Assembly: GCA_963832355.1 (NCBI GenBank) | Contig: CAWHTX010000003.1 | Coordinates: 186,001 to 250,000 of the forward strand | Direction: 5' to 3' | Source of the DNA: DATFVA01 sp963832355 | Lineage (GTDB): Bacteria > Bacteroidota > Ignavibacteria > Ignavibacteriales > Ignavibacteriaceae | Length of the DNA: 64,000 nt | Part shown: piece by piece, positions 16,034-24,885 of the stretch | Numbering within the stretch: position 1 is the stretch's first letter | Layout: each line of letters opens with the position of its first letter | Made by a program: the position numbers and the translations under genes | The notes under the pieces: model-generated | Databases searched by the model: none | What the model saw: the letters and a program-made list of their open reading frames with translations, nothing else | Told to the model about the DNA's origin: nothing

Positions 16034-17241
16034 TGCTTTCCCAAACCCTATTTCCTCCTGATATTAGGCTTGAAAAAGAAATCAAATCACTTAAATGAGG
16101 CTGGATACGATATAACTGTTATTTGCAATAAATTTGAGAATAGGACGGATAATGATTACCAATATTGTAAGAATCGAAAGACTGAGCGCTCCTTTTCAAA
16201 GCAGTATTTGAATAAAATTATTAACTTTCCCAATATTTTTTAATCCAAGATATATATTCAAAAATTCTGAGGTTCATTGTTAAAAATGAGCCCGATTTAA
16301 TTCATGCCCATGACTTGCCGATGGTTCCCCTTGCTCTCATAATGAAATTTCTTATTCGGAATTCCCGTCATATATGATATGCATGAAAATTATCCTGAGG
16401 CATTAAAAGTTTTTGAAAAAAAAGGTTTGATAAATTTAATATTTAAGAATTACTGGTTAGCAAGGATATTAGACAGATTCTGTATTAGATATTCTAATAA
16501 AATTATAACAGTTGTTGAAGAAAACAGACAAAGATTATTGAAGGATGGGAGTTGATTCTGATAAGATCATTATCGTATCAAATACAGTGGATATCGATTC
16601 TTTTGCGAAAGATAAAATTGATGAAGAGATTAGCAGAAGAATATACAAATAAATTTGTTATGATTTATACAGGAAGAATAGACCTGAACGTGGTCTTGAA
16701 ATCCCCGATGCTATCCAGTAGAGTGATATTAAAAAAAAATTCCCGAGATTTTGTTGATTATACTTGGAAATGGTCCTTCGGTGAATCTCTTACTGAATTA
16801 GCGAAAGAAAATAAAGTTGAGGAATTTATCAGATTCATTCCCTGGGCAGGGCATGAAAAAGTAAACTCATATTTATCATTCGCATCCGTCTGCTATAATT
16901 CCACAGCCAAACAATGAGTTTACAAATACAACTATTCCGCATAAGTTATTTGAATATATGTCCCAAAGTAAGCCGGTCTTAGTTTCTGATGCCGAACCAC
17001 TAAAAAGAATTGTAACCGAAACAAGATGCGGAAGGATTTTCAGATCTAATGACCCTGCCAGTTTTGCTGAAGAATTACTAAAGCTTAAAAATGATAAAGA
17101 TAAATTATGGGGAAAAATGGACGAAATGCTGTCATCAATAAATATAACTGGCAAAATGACAGTAAAAATCTCATCGAGTCTTTATCAAAATCTGATTTGA
17201 ATTTTGAATCTATTCAATTTCTCAATTTCATAATAATTTAA
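16012..17241 (+). pseudogene. GT4 glycosyltransferase, broken by about ten frameshifts
   Basis: Reading across frames from ATG 16012 gives a GT-B family 4 enzyme of about 400 aa: KILMLSQTLFPPDIRLEKEI, EAGYDITVICNKFENR, NEPDLIHAHDLPMVPLAL, IPVIYDMHENYPEALKVF, IITVVEENRQRLL, SDKIIIVSNTVDIDSF, KFVMIYTGRI, PERGLEIP, LLIILGNGPSVNLL, ENKVEEFIRFIPWAGHEKV, IPQPNNEFTNTTIPHKLFEY, then the donor-site region SKPVLVSDAEPLKRIV and NWQNDSKNLIESLSKSD to TAA 17239-17241. Frame changes fall near 16097, 16242, 16360, 16548, 16650, 16685, 16720-16800 (two), 16892 and 17112, mostly in short homopolymers. All segments stay family-like with no missense decay. It overlaps the preceding gene by 22 bases. Confidence 0.8.
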
Positions 17242-17280
17242 CCGGAATTATCTTATTTTTGGCTTGCAAAAAGAACAAAT

Positions 17281-18277
17281 ATGGAACCAGAGCAGCTAAA
17301 ATTTTCTATCGTTATTCCTTGTCTGAATGAGGAACAATATATCGGGAATTGTATTGATTCTATTCTCAATCAATCTTATGATCATACCTTAATTGAAATT
17401 ATTACAGTGGACGGAGGTTCTTCTGACAGAACTCCTGAAATTTTGTCGCAATATCGAGGACAAGTTTTCCGGATTAAAGGTTTTACAGAATCCGGAAAAA
17501 ATCACCCCGAGAGCATTAAATATTGGGATTAAAAATTCTAAAGGTGATGTTATTGTCATACTCGGTGCACATACGGTTATAGATACTGATTTTATTGCCT
17601 TAAATAATAAATATTTGAATGAACAAGGGGTTAAGGTAACGGGTGGGACGCAGATAAATATTGGAAAAACTTTCAGACAAAAGTTGATCGGACTGGTGAT
17701 GGGACTTCCATTCGGTATCAGCAGCGCAGCATACAGATGGAGTAAAAAAGAGCAGTTTGTTGATACGGTTGTATATGCAGCTTATCGAAGAGAACTGTTT
17801 GATGAGATCGGTTATTTTGAGGAAAAATTTTCTATTTCAGAAGATGCTGAAATAAACTGGCGCGTCAGACAAAAAGGATATAAAATTTTTTATTCACCCC
17901 GGATTAAGACTTACTATTTCCCCAGAAATAAAATTATTGGATTTCTGAAACAATTATTTCGATATGGTATTTTAAGAGTCAATGTTGTAAAGAAACATCG
18001 GGATGCTTTGAAAATTATTCATTTAATTCCGAGTATATTTGTACTTGTAGTACTAAGTTTGATAATCCTTCTCACATTAAAATCTATATTTCTCGAAATA
18101 TTAATTTTTATAATTTGTATCCATTTTCTGGTAAGTTTGGTTACTTCTTTTAGATACTTGAAATCTGATCAATACAGATTTCTCTTATTTATTCCGTTTT
18201 TAATATTTCTCATGCATTTTTTCTGGGGATTAGGATTCATCGTAGGTTTAATTTTACCCAAATCAAAAAGATGGTAG
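17281..18277 (+). pseudogene. GT2 glycosyltransferase (ExoA-like) with one frameshift
   Basis: The N-terminus (FSIVIPCLNEEQYIGNCID, VDGGSSDRTPEI) and the remainder (LQNPEKITPRALNIGIKNSK, GAHTVIDTDF, SEDAEINWRVRQKGYKI) are in two frames. They fuse perfectly if one G is removed from AAAGG near 17478, giving FRIKVLQNPEK. The joined protein would be about 331 aa: a GT2 domain with DGGSSD and an ED acceptor motif, then three to four C-terminal membrane helices (about residues 240-325), as in ExoA-type succinoglycan transferases. This is the last broken gene of the damaged stretch; the next gene is intact. Confidence 0.8.
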
Positions 18278-18283
18278 TTTTAG

Positions 18284-19687
18284 TTGTCTAAAACTCTCGA
18301 AAAAATAATAGTTCTCCTTACAGATTTTATTACCATTAACCTGGCGTTTATTATTTTCTTTAAGCTGAGGGTGGAGTCGGGGTGGTTTAGACTGCTGATC
18401 ACACCTGAATTTTTTATCCCGATGCTTATTATTTACTTCTACTGGGTGATCATTTTTACTTTCGTAGGGATGTACCGTACATGGTTTGCTGCTTCGCGGT
18501 TTGATGAAATTTCAACTCTTTTTAAGGCATCCTTCTTTGGCATTTTTATCCTCTTCATCCTTATTTTCATCGACGATTACCTGCACGGTGTGGCTTCGGC
18601 TAACAGGATCCTGATATTTATTTACTGGGGATTATTCATCCTGCTGGTTGGAGGGGGACGCCTGATCATCCGCAGCGTTCAGCGTAATCTTCTCATAAAG
18701 GGAGTGGGAAGAAAAAACGCTCTCATAATCGGGTTTAATAAAAAAGCTGTTGAGGTTGGTAAGCAGCTGGAGGAACATAGAGCACTTGGACTCGATGCCC
18801 TGGGTTATCTTGCTGTACGAGAAGTGAATATCGGGAAACAGGAGAACGGAATTACAGTTATCGATTCTATTCACAACATTGAAAATATCATCGATGAAAA
18901 GAATATTAAAGAAGTCATTATCGCTCTTGAAAGAGAAAACAACGATGTCCTTATTGAAATTATTGGTAAGTGTGAACCTAAAAATGTGGGACTGAAAATC
19001 GTCCCCGACCTCTATGAGATCCTGAGCGGACAGGCAAGAACCTCACAGATCTACGGTATCCCTCTTATCGATATTATGCCGCAGCTGATGCCTGAATGGG
19101 AGAAGCGTTTAAAGAGAGTTCTGGATGTATTCTTCTCGTTTCTTATACTCGTGATTTCTACTCCGGTTATAATTATCTCTGCCATCGCAATAAAACTTGA
19201 CAGCAAAGGTCCCATCTTTTTTATCCAGGAAAGAAGCGGTATGGACGGCGAACCTTTCAGGATGATCAAGTTTCGTTCTATGTTCGTTGATGCTGAAAAA
19301 AGAACGGGCCCCGTATGGTCCGTCAAGGATGATCCCCGCATAACCCGCGTCGGAAAAATTATCAGGAAGCTCCGTATCGATGAGATCCCACAGATGGTGA
19401 ATGTTCTTAAGGGGGAAATGAGTATGGTGGGACCTCGTCCCGAACGGCCGTACTTTGTTGATAAACTCGCTGAAGAGATTCCTTATTATAAAAGAAGGCT
19501 TAAGGTTCGTCCCGGCATAACCGGCTGGGCTCAGGTAAAGCATAAATATGACGAAAATATTGAGGATGTAAAGGTTAAATTAAGATATGACCTGTTTTAT
19601 ATCGAAAATATGTCGCTTCGGATGGATTTTAAGATTATCTTTCGGACTATTTTTGTTGTGCTTTTTGGAAAGGGGCATTATAATTAA
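18284..19687 (+). CDS. Polyprenyl-phosphate sugar-1-phosphate transferase (WbaP/WcaJ-type initiating enzyme)
   Basis: 467 aa. Four N-terminal membrane segments (about residues 8-115), a Rossmann-like central domain (LIIGFNKKAVEVGKQLEEHR, about 150-250) and a fifth hydrophobic helix lead into the catalytic bacterial sugar-transferase domain. Motifs there: GPIFFIQERSG, FRMIKFRSM, the LRIDEIPQM Asp-Glu dyad, GEMSMVGPRPERP, KVRPGITGWAQV, YDLFYIENMSL. It transfers a sugar phosphate to undecaprenyl phosphate and starts repeat-unit assembly. TTG at 18284 is the only plausible start, 6 bases after the preceding stop. GC rises here, so this gene marks the edge of the AT-rich cluster. Confidence 0.92.
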   Translation: MSKTLEKIIVLLTDFITINLAFIIFFKLRVESGWFRLLITPEFFIPMLIIYFYWVIIFTFVGMYRTWFAASRFDEISTLFKASFFGIFILFILIFIDDYLHGVASANRILIFIYWGLFILLVGGGRLIIRSVQRNLLIKGVGRKNALIIGFNKKAVEVGKQLEEHRALGLDALGYLAVREVNIGKQENGITVIDSIHNIENIIDEKNIKEVIIALERENNDVLIEIIGKCEPKNVGLKIVPDLYEILSGQARTSQIYGIPLIDIMPQLMPEWEKRLKRVLDVFFSFLILVISTPVIIISAIAIKLDSKGPIFFIQERSGMDGEPFRMIKFRSMFVDAEKRTGPVWSVKDDPRITRVGKIIRKLRIDEIPQMVNVLKGEMSMVGPRPERPYFVDKLAEEIPYYKRRLKVRPGITGWAQVKHKYDENIEDVKVKLRYDLFYIENMSLRMDFKIIFRTIFVVLFGKGHYN

Positions 19688-19735
19688 GTTAGTAAAGTTA
19701 AATATATTCTTTCCAGTACAGGATTAAAAAATTAT

Positions 19736-20455
19736 ATGCCAGGTAAATCTCTTATTATTATTCCTACATACGATGAAATCGATAATATCAGCCGGCTGAT
19801 CCCTGATCTGCTGGAAAGATATGAAAATCTGGATGTTCTTGTTGTTGATGACAATTCTCCGGATGGATCCGGAGATTATGTGGAGGGACTCTCAAAACAG
19901 AACCCCCGGATAAAAATTATAAGACGTGAAGGTAAAAAAGGACTGGGAACCGCATATATCGCGGGGTTTAAATACGCTATTGCACACGATTACGATTACA
20001 TCTTCGAAATGGATGCTGATTATTCACACGATCCAAAGGAAATCAAGAATTTTCTGGAGGCTGCAAAGCAGTACGACCTGGTACTGGGCAGCCGGTATGT
20101 GAAGGGAGTTAATGTAATAAACTGGCCTATGCGCAGACTCCTGCTCAGCTACTTTGCAAATAAATATACACGGTTTATAACCGGGATGCCTATTCAGGAT
20201 GCTACCGGCGGATTCAAATGTTTCCGAAGGAATGTGCTTGAATCGATCAGCCTGGATCAGATTGTTTCAAACGGCTATGCTTTCCAGATTGAGATGACTT
20301 TCAAAGCATGGAAGAAAGGTTTTAAAGTCGGTGAGATTCCAATAGTTTTTGTGGATCGCATGAAAGGTACATCCAAAATGTCAAAGAAGATCGTTCGTGA
20401 AGCAATATTCATGGTGTGGAAGCTCAGGATCAGAAGCGTTCTCGGTATTCTTTAG
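19736..20455 (+). CDS. Polyprenol monophosphomannose synthase-like GT2 (Dpm1-type)
   Basis: 239 aa soluble GT2 enzyme. SLIIIPTYDEIDNISRLIP opens the fold, VVDDNSPDGSGDYV binds the nucleotide, GLGTAYIAGFKYAI follows, and MDADYSHDP carries the DXD metal motif. GSRYVKG, QDATGGFKCFRR and FVDRMKGTSKMSK match dolichol-phosphate mannosyltransferases closely. It lacks the C-terminal membrane domains of long Dpm1 forms. It likely makes a polyprenyl-linked mannose or other hexose donor. The TAG stop overlaps the GTG of the next gene. Confidence 0.88.
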   Translation: MPGKSLIIIPTYDEIDNISRLIPDLLERYENLDVLVVDDNSPDGSGDYVEGLSKQNPRIKIIRREGKKGLGTAYIAGFKYAIAHDYDYIFEMDADYSHDPKEIKNFLEAAKQYDLVLGSRYVKGVNVINWPMRRLLLSYFANKYTRFITGMPIQDATGGFKCFRRNVLESISLDQIVSNGYAFQIEMTFKAWKKGFKVGEIPIVFVDRMKGTSKMSKKIVREAIFMVWKLRIRSVLGIL

Positions 20456-21492
20456 TGAGGAATGAATTGGATCTTTCCATTATCACTGTTAATTACAACG
20501 TCAAAGAATTTTTACAGAACCTCATCCATTCTATTCATAAAGCCGCTCAGAATCTTTCTTATGAAATTATAATTGTTGATAATGCATCTTCCGACGGCAG
20601 TGTTGAGTTTATTACTGAAAAGTTTCCTGAAGTTAAACTTATTGCAAACGATGAAAACCTTGGTTTCGGGAAGGCAAATAACCAGGGACTAAGAATAGCG
20701 AAGGGTAAGTATATCCTCCTCATTAACCCGGATGCTATTGTAAGTGAGGATACATTTACCAAAATGATCTCATTTTTTGAAATGCATCCTTCAGCAGGAT
20801 TAGCAGGATGTAAGATCCTCAACCCCGATGGCACACTCCAGCTTGCATGCAGGAGAAGCTTTCCGGGGCCCTGGACATCTTTTACTAAAGTTACAGGACT
20901 AAGCAACCTTTTCCCGAATTCCCGCCTCTTCGCCAGGTATAACCTCACATTTAAAGACGAGAATCAGTCATATGAAGTTGATGCTATTTCCGGTTCATTT
21001 ATGATGATGAAAAGAGAGGTTTATGAAAATACCGGCGGATTTGACGAAGACTATTTTATGTACGGCGAAGATCTTGATCTCTGCTACCGCATTCAACAGG
21101 CAGGATTTAAAGTATATTATGTGCATGAAACTCAGATCATCCACTATAAAGGAGAAAGCACGAGGCGGAGCAGTCTTGATGAGACAAAGTTTTTCTACGA
21201 TGCAATGCACCTCTTTGTAAAGAAGCATCTTTCAAGTTCACTTCTCGTTCAGTTCATACTTCGAACGGCGATTGGTATAAGAAAGATCCTTTCATTTCTC
21301 GGGAAGAGAAAACTCGTTCTTCTTGCCGTTATACTTGATTTTATATTTTTTGATCTTTCACTCTTTATCTCTGAGGCAATCTACCAGTCAGTGCGGACCT
21401 GGAGAGGTTTTCCACAGTTCAGTATCCCTATAGTATATACTATTCCGGCCCTGTCGTACATAATAGTCGCTGCCTGCATATGGTGTTTATAG
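20455..21492 (+). CDS. GT2 glycosyltransferase, N-terminal part of a split GT2/sugar-transferase fusion
   Basis: From the GTG at 20455, which overlaps the upstream stop, the first 250 residues or so form a rhamnosyltransferase-like GT2: LSIITVNYNVKEF, IIVDNASSDGS, NLGFGKANNQGLRIA, LINPDAIV, DAISGSFMMMKREVY, GGFDEDYFMYGEDLDLCYRI. After residue 260 two membrane helices appear (LVLLAVILDFIFFDLSLF; IPALSYIIVAA) that belong to the next segment, and the frame ends with WCL-stop. Skipping one base near 21478 continues the frame as YGVYRRDSLSVLKSLAAIL, the normal loop of WcaJ-type enzymes. It is therefore probably one 664-aa gene broken by one base. An ATG at 20416 overlaps the previous gene by 40 bases and is less likely. 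Confidence 0.75.
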   Translation: MRNELDLSIITVNYNVKEFLQNLIHSIHKAAQNLSYEIIIVDNASSDGSVEFITEKFPEVKLIANDENLGFGKANNQGLRIAKGKYILLINPDAIVSEDTFTKMISFFEMHPSAGLAGCKILNPDGTLQLACRRSFPGPWTSFTKVTGLSNLFPNSRLFARYNLTFKDENQSYEVDAISGSFMMMKREVYENTGGFDEDYFMYGEDLDLCYRIQQAGFKVYYVHETQIIHYKGESTRRSSLDETKFFYDAMHLFVKKHLSSSLLVQFILRTAIGIRKILSFLGKRKLVLLAVILDFIFFDLSLFISEAIYQSVRTWRGFPQFSIPIVYTIPALSYIIVAACIWCL

Positions 21493-21520
21493 AAGAGACA
21501 GTCTCTCTGTATTAAAATCA

Positions 21521-22450
21521 TTGGCTGCAATATTAACAAGCTTTTTTATTCTGTCGGCTCTTACTTTCTTCTTCAAAGACTTTGCCTACAGCAGGGCAAT
21601 TGTAATCATAACTTATCTGCTGTTATTTGTTATCCTGGTATTATGGCGCGTAATCTTAAAATTAGGTTTTAAGGTCGGGGTAAATAAGGAAGTATATTCA
21701 AGCAGGAAAACTCTCATTGTAGGTATAAATGAAACAGCAGTTAAAATTGCAGATACGCTGAAAGCAAAACAGATGGATTATCATACAATCACCGGGCTGA
21801 TAAGTCTCACCCCTAAAGATATAGGAAGAAAATTTGGTGAATGGGAGGTTGTCGGCAGTATTGAGAATATCATAAAAGTTATCCGTGAAAGAAATATAGA
21901 TGAGGTTATTTTCTCTCCGCAGGAACTTTCTTATTCGCAGATGATGTCGGTAGTATCAGCCTGTCAGAATGAAAACACAGAGTTCAAGATCATCGGTAAT
22001 AACCTCGATTTCCTTGTGGGCAAGGCCTCGGTCTCGGTGCTCGATGAAATTCCCCTGATCGGAATAAAGTATAATATCACCAGTCCCGCGATGAAATTTT
22101 TCAAAGCTGTATTCGATTTTACCCTTGCTTTGATTGTTTTGTTTTTAGTTTATCCTTTCATATATTTGACCGCGAAAGTTAGTTCCCGCAATACTGATTT
22201 TAGGAAGTTTATACTGAAAGTTCCTTCAATTCTCATGGGGAAAATGAGCTTTGTAGGACCGGAAGATCCTTCCGGATACAAAGACCTTTACCTGGGGAAA
22301 AAAGGATTAACAGGATTGTGGTATATAGAAAATGTAGAGAAAAAAGATCAGGAAAAACTGGATATTCTTTATGCAAAAAATCAGAATATTTGGTTTGATC
22401 TTGAAATTTTGGCAAAATCACTAAACAAAATGTTGACGAAACATTCCTGA
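21521..22450 (+). CDS. Degenerate polyprenyl sugar-phosphate transferase, C-terminal part of the split fusion
   Basis: This frame is open from at least 21482 and has no convincing start: the TTG at 21521 falls inside a membrane helix. Two membrane segments, a Rossmann-like domain (RKTLIVGINETAVKIADTLK; about 60-165 in this frame) and a fifth helix lead into a sugar-transferase domain. That domain keeps GKMSFVGPEDP, KKGLTGLWYIE and WFDLEILAKSL but lacks KFRSM and the catalytic Asp-Glu pair: where others have 'LR..SLDELPQ' it reads FRKFILKVPSIL. It is likely non-catalytic as a transferase. accA starts 1 base after its stop. Confidence 0.7.
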   Translation: MAAILTSFFILSALTFFFKDFAYSRAIVIITYLLLFVILVLWRVILKLGFKVGVNKEVYSSRKTLIVGINETAVKIADTLKAKQMDYHTITGLISLTPKDIGRKFGEWEVVGSIENIIKVIRERNIDEVIFSPQELSYSQMMSVVSACQNENTEFKIIGNNLDFLVGKASVSVLDEIPLIGIKYNITSPAMKFFKAVFDFTLALIVLFLVYPFIYLTAKVSSRNTDFRKFILKVPSILMGKMSFVGPEDPSGYKDLYLGKKGLTGLWYIENVEKKDQEKLDILYAKNQNIWFDLEILAKSLNKMLTKHS

Positions 22451-22451
22451 T

Positions 22452-23402
22452 ATGGCTAAGACAATATTAGATTTTGAAAAACCGATACATGAGCTTGAGT
22501 CACGCCTTGAGGAGATGAAGAAGTATTCGGATAAGATGGACATTGCAAAGGAGATTGTTAAACTTGAAGATAAGGTTAGGCAATTGAAAGAAGGCATTTA
22601 CAAGGATCTTACCAGGTGGCAGAGAGTTCAGCTAGCAAGGCATCCCGACAGACCTTTTACGCTGGATTATATTTACGGAATGACAAATAATTTTGTAGAA
22701 CTTCACGGCGACAGAAATTATAAAGATGATAAGGCTATTGTGGGCGGTCTCGCAGAGCTAGACGAATACAAGGTTATGATCATTGGTCATCAGAAGGGGC
22801 GTGATACTAAATCAAACCTCTTCAGGAACTTCGGCATGCCTAATCCTGAGGGCTACCGCAAGGCTCTCCGTTTAATGAAACTTGCCGAAAAGTTTAATAA
22901 GCCGATCATTACCATGCTTGATACTCCCGGTGCTTATCCCGGTATAGAAGCCGAAGAAAGAGGTCAGGCCGAAGCAATTGCAAAGAATCTTTTTGAAATG
23001 AGCCGGCTTACGGTTCCGATAATAGTAGTAATAATAGGTGAAGGTGCCAGCGGAGGAGCGCTAGGTATAGGAATAGGCGACAGGATACTGATGCTTGAAA
23101 ATTGCTGGTATTCGGTTATATCTCCTGAATCATGTTCAAGTATTCTCTGGAGAAGCTGGGACTATAAGGAACAGGCTGCGGAAGCATTAAAGCTGACCGC
23201 TCCCGATCTCCTTGAACAAAAGATCATAGATCGAATAGTTCCTGAACCCACGGGCGGTGCACATACCGATCACGAGGCTATAGCGGATACTCTTAAAAAT
23301 ATTCTTAAAGAAGAACTTGCAGCACTTGTTAAGATTAAACCTGAAAAACTTATCCAGGGCCGCCTCGAAAAATTCGGTAAAATGGGATCCTATACCGAGT
23401 AG
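22452..23402 (+). CDS. accA: Acetyl-CoA carboxylase carboxyltransferase subunit alpha
   Basis: 316 aa, the standard AccA length. It carries the N-terminal LDFEKPIHELESRLEEMK helix, RPFTLDYIYGMTNNFVELHG with GDR, IGHQKGRDTKSN, FGMPNPEGYRKALRLMK, ITMLDTPGAYPGIEAEERGQ for the active-site region, and GEGASGGALGIGIGD. With AccD (not in window) it transfers CO2 from carboxybiotin to acetyl-CoA to give malonyl-CoA. It begins 1 base after the sugar-transferase-like stop, so it may be cotranscribed with cell-envelope genes. The 219 bases after it hold no recognisable feature. Confidence 0.97.
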   Translation: MAKTILDFEKPIHELESRLEEMKKYSDKMDIAKEIVKLEDKVRQLKEGIYKDLTRWQRVQLARHPDRPFTLDYIYGMTNNFVELHGDRNYKDDKAIVGGLAELDEYKVMIIGHQKGRDTKSNLFRNFGMPNPEGYRKALRLMKLAEKFNKPIITMLDTPGAYPGIEAEERGQAEAIAKNLFEMSRLTVPIIVVIIGEGASGGALGIGIGDRILMLENCWYSVISPESCSSILWRSWDYKEQAAEALKLTAPDLLEQKIIDRIVPEPTGGAHTDHEAIADTLKNILKEELAALVKIKPEKLIQGRLEKFGKMGSYTE

Positions 23403-23621
23403 CAAATTGTTTAAGGTATCCAGCAATTCCCACTGTTTAATATTTCAACAAATTACCCCCAAAAATTTGTCCAGAACCGTCCATGAACCGTCTTAACTCC
23501 GGCCCAGGAACTGGCATATCCCATCATTCACCTGAGTTTTATGCCCATCTTTGAGTCCGGAGATGGATATTCCATAACACTATTCTTTTTTATAACTTTA
23601 CCTCGTAAAATTTAACCGGAA

Positions 23622-24032
23622 ATGCTGATACACAAAACAAATGTGCGTGTTCGTTATGCAGATACCGATCAGATGAAGTATGTGTATAATGGTAAATATT
23701 TTGAATACTTTGAGGTAGGGCGTACCGAAATGATGCGCGAGCATGGCCTTCCTTACAGTATGATAGAAAAAAGCGGTTATCAGATGCCCGTACGTGAAGC
23801 GCTGCTTAAATTCAAAAACCCTGCTTTTTATGATGAATTGCTGGAGGTTGAAACCAGGGTTGAAAATCTTCCGGAATTAAAGGTTCATATAGATCACACA
23901 ATCCGCAGTCTTGACCGGGATGTTATCATTGTTGAAGGTTATATAGTGCTGGTATTTATTAATATGGAAACCCGAAAGCCGGTCAGACCTCCTGAATTTT
24001 TTTATAATGCGATCAAATCGTTTTTTGAGTAA
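23622..24032 (+). CDS. YbgC/FadM-type acyl-CoA thioesterase (hotdog fold)
   Basis: 136 aa. The N-terminal VRVRYADTDQMKYVYNGKYF contains the D-T-D-Q-M catalytic Asp region of 4-hydroxybenzoyl-CoA-thioesterase-like proteins. It is followed by YFEVGRTEMMREHGL, which contains the hotdog helix, and REALLKFKNPAFYDELLEVET. Length is that of a single hotdog domain. It probably hydrolyses acyl-CoA esters; the substrate is unknown. It starts the thioesterase-nadC-flippase-dut run, with nadC 2 bases on. Confidence 0.88.
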   Translation: MLIHKTNVRVRYADTDQMKYVYNGKYFEYFEVGRTEMMREHGLPYSMIEKSGYQMPVREALLKFKNPAFYDELLEVETRVENLPELKVHIDHTIRSLDRDVIIVEGYIVLVFINMETRKPVRPPEFFYNAIKSFFE

Positions 24033-24034
24033 AT

Positions 24035-24880
24035 ATGATAACTGAATCAATCCGAGAAACAATAAACAAAGCTCTGAAAGAAGATATTAAAACCGGGGAT
24101 GTTACCAGCCTGGCTATAATCCCGGATGATAAAAAAGCCTCGGCTGAATTCCTCGTTAAACAGGAAGGGGTTCTGGCAGGATTTGAAATCGCTGAAACCT
24201 GCTTTAAGGAGTTCGATCCTGAAATATCATTTACAAAATATTATTCCGATGGTGATAAGGTGCTACCGGGAACGGTTGCGGCAGTAGTAGAAGGTAAAGC
24301 ACAATCAATCCTTACTGTGGAAAGAACCGCCTTAAATTTTTTCCAGAGGATGAGCGGAATTGCAACAATGACTCATCAATTCACTGAAAAGATAAAGCAT
24401 ACTAAAGCCCGGCTTATAGATACCCGTAAAACTGTGCCTGGATTAAGGGAACTGGATAAGCTTGCTGTAAAGTTTGGCGGAGCAGAGAACCACAGGATAG
24501 GTCTGTATGATATGTTCCTTATAAAGGATAATCATATTGAGGTTGCCGGCTCAATTACCGAAGCTGTAAAAGCCTGTAAGGACTGGAGAAATAAAAATAA
24601 TCCCGATCTTAAAATTGAAGTTGAAACTAAAAATCTTGATGAGGTAAAAGAAGCGCTGGCCTGCGGTGTTGATGTAATAATGCTCGATAATTTTAATCTT
24701 GAACTCACAAAAGAAGCTGTCCGCCTGGTAAACGGTAAAGTAAAAATTGAAGCATCGGGAATGGTGAACATAGATACTGTAAAAGCTATTGCCGAAACAG
24801 GGGTTGATTACATCTCTGTCGGAGCACTTACTCACAGCGTCAAAGCTCTCGATATCTCACTCAATGTAAAGCTGACATAA
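24035..24880 (+). CDS. nadC: Nicotinate-nucleotide pyrophosphorylase (carboxylating)
   Basis: 281 aa quinolinate phosphoribosyltransferase for de novo NAD synthesis. Motifs: EDIKTGDVTSLAI at the N-terminus, TVERTALNFFQRMSGIAT, DTRKTVPGLRELDKLAVKFG for the PRPP and quinolinate site, NHRIGLYDMFLIKDNHI, VETKNLDEV, VDVIMLDNF and ISVGALTHSVKALDIS. Length is normal. nadA and nadB are not in the window. It is 2 bases from the thioesterase gene and 5 bases before the flippase gene. Confidence 0.96.
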   Translation: MITESIRETINKALKEDIKTGDVTSLAIIPDDKKASAEFLVKQEGVLAGFEIAETCFKEFDPEISFTKYYSDGDKVLPGTVAAVVEGKAQSILTVERTALNFFQRMSGIATMTHQFTEKIKHTKARLIDTRKTVPGLRELDKLAVKFGGAENHRIGLYDMFLIKDNHIEVAGSITEAVKACKDWRNKNNPDLKIEVETKNLDEVKEALACGVDVIMLDNFNLELTKEAVRLVNGKVKIEASGMVNIDTVKAIAETGVDYISVGALTHSVKALDISLNVKLT

Positions 24881-24885
24881 AATAA

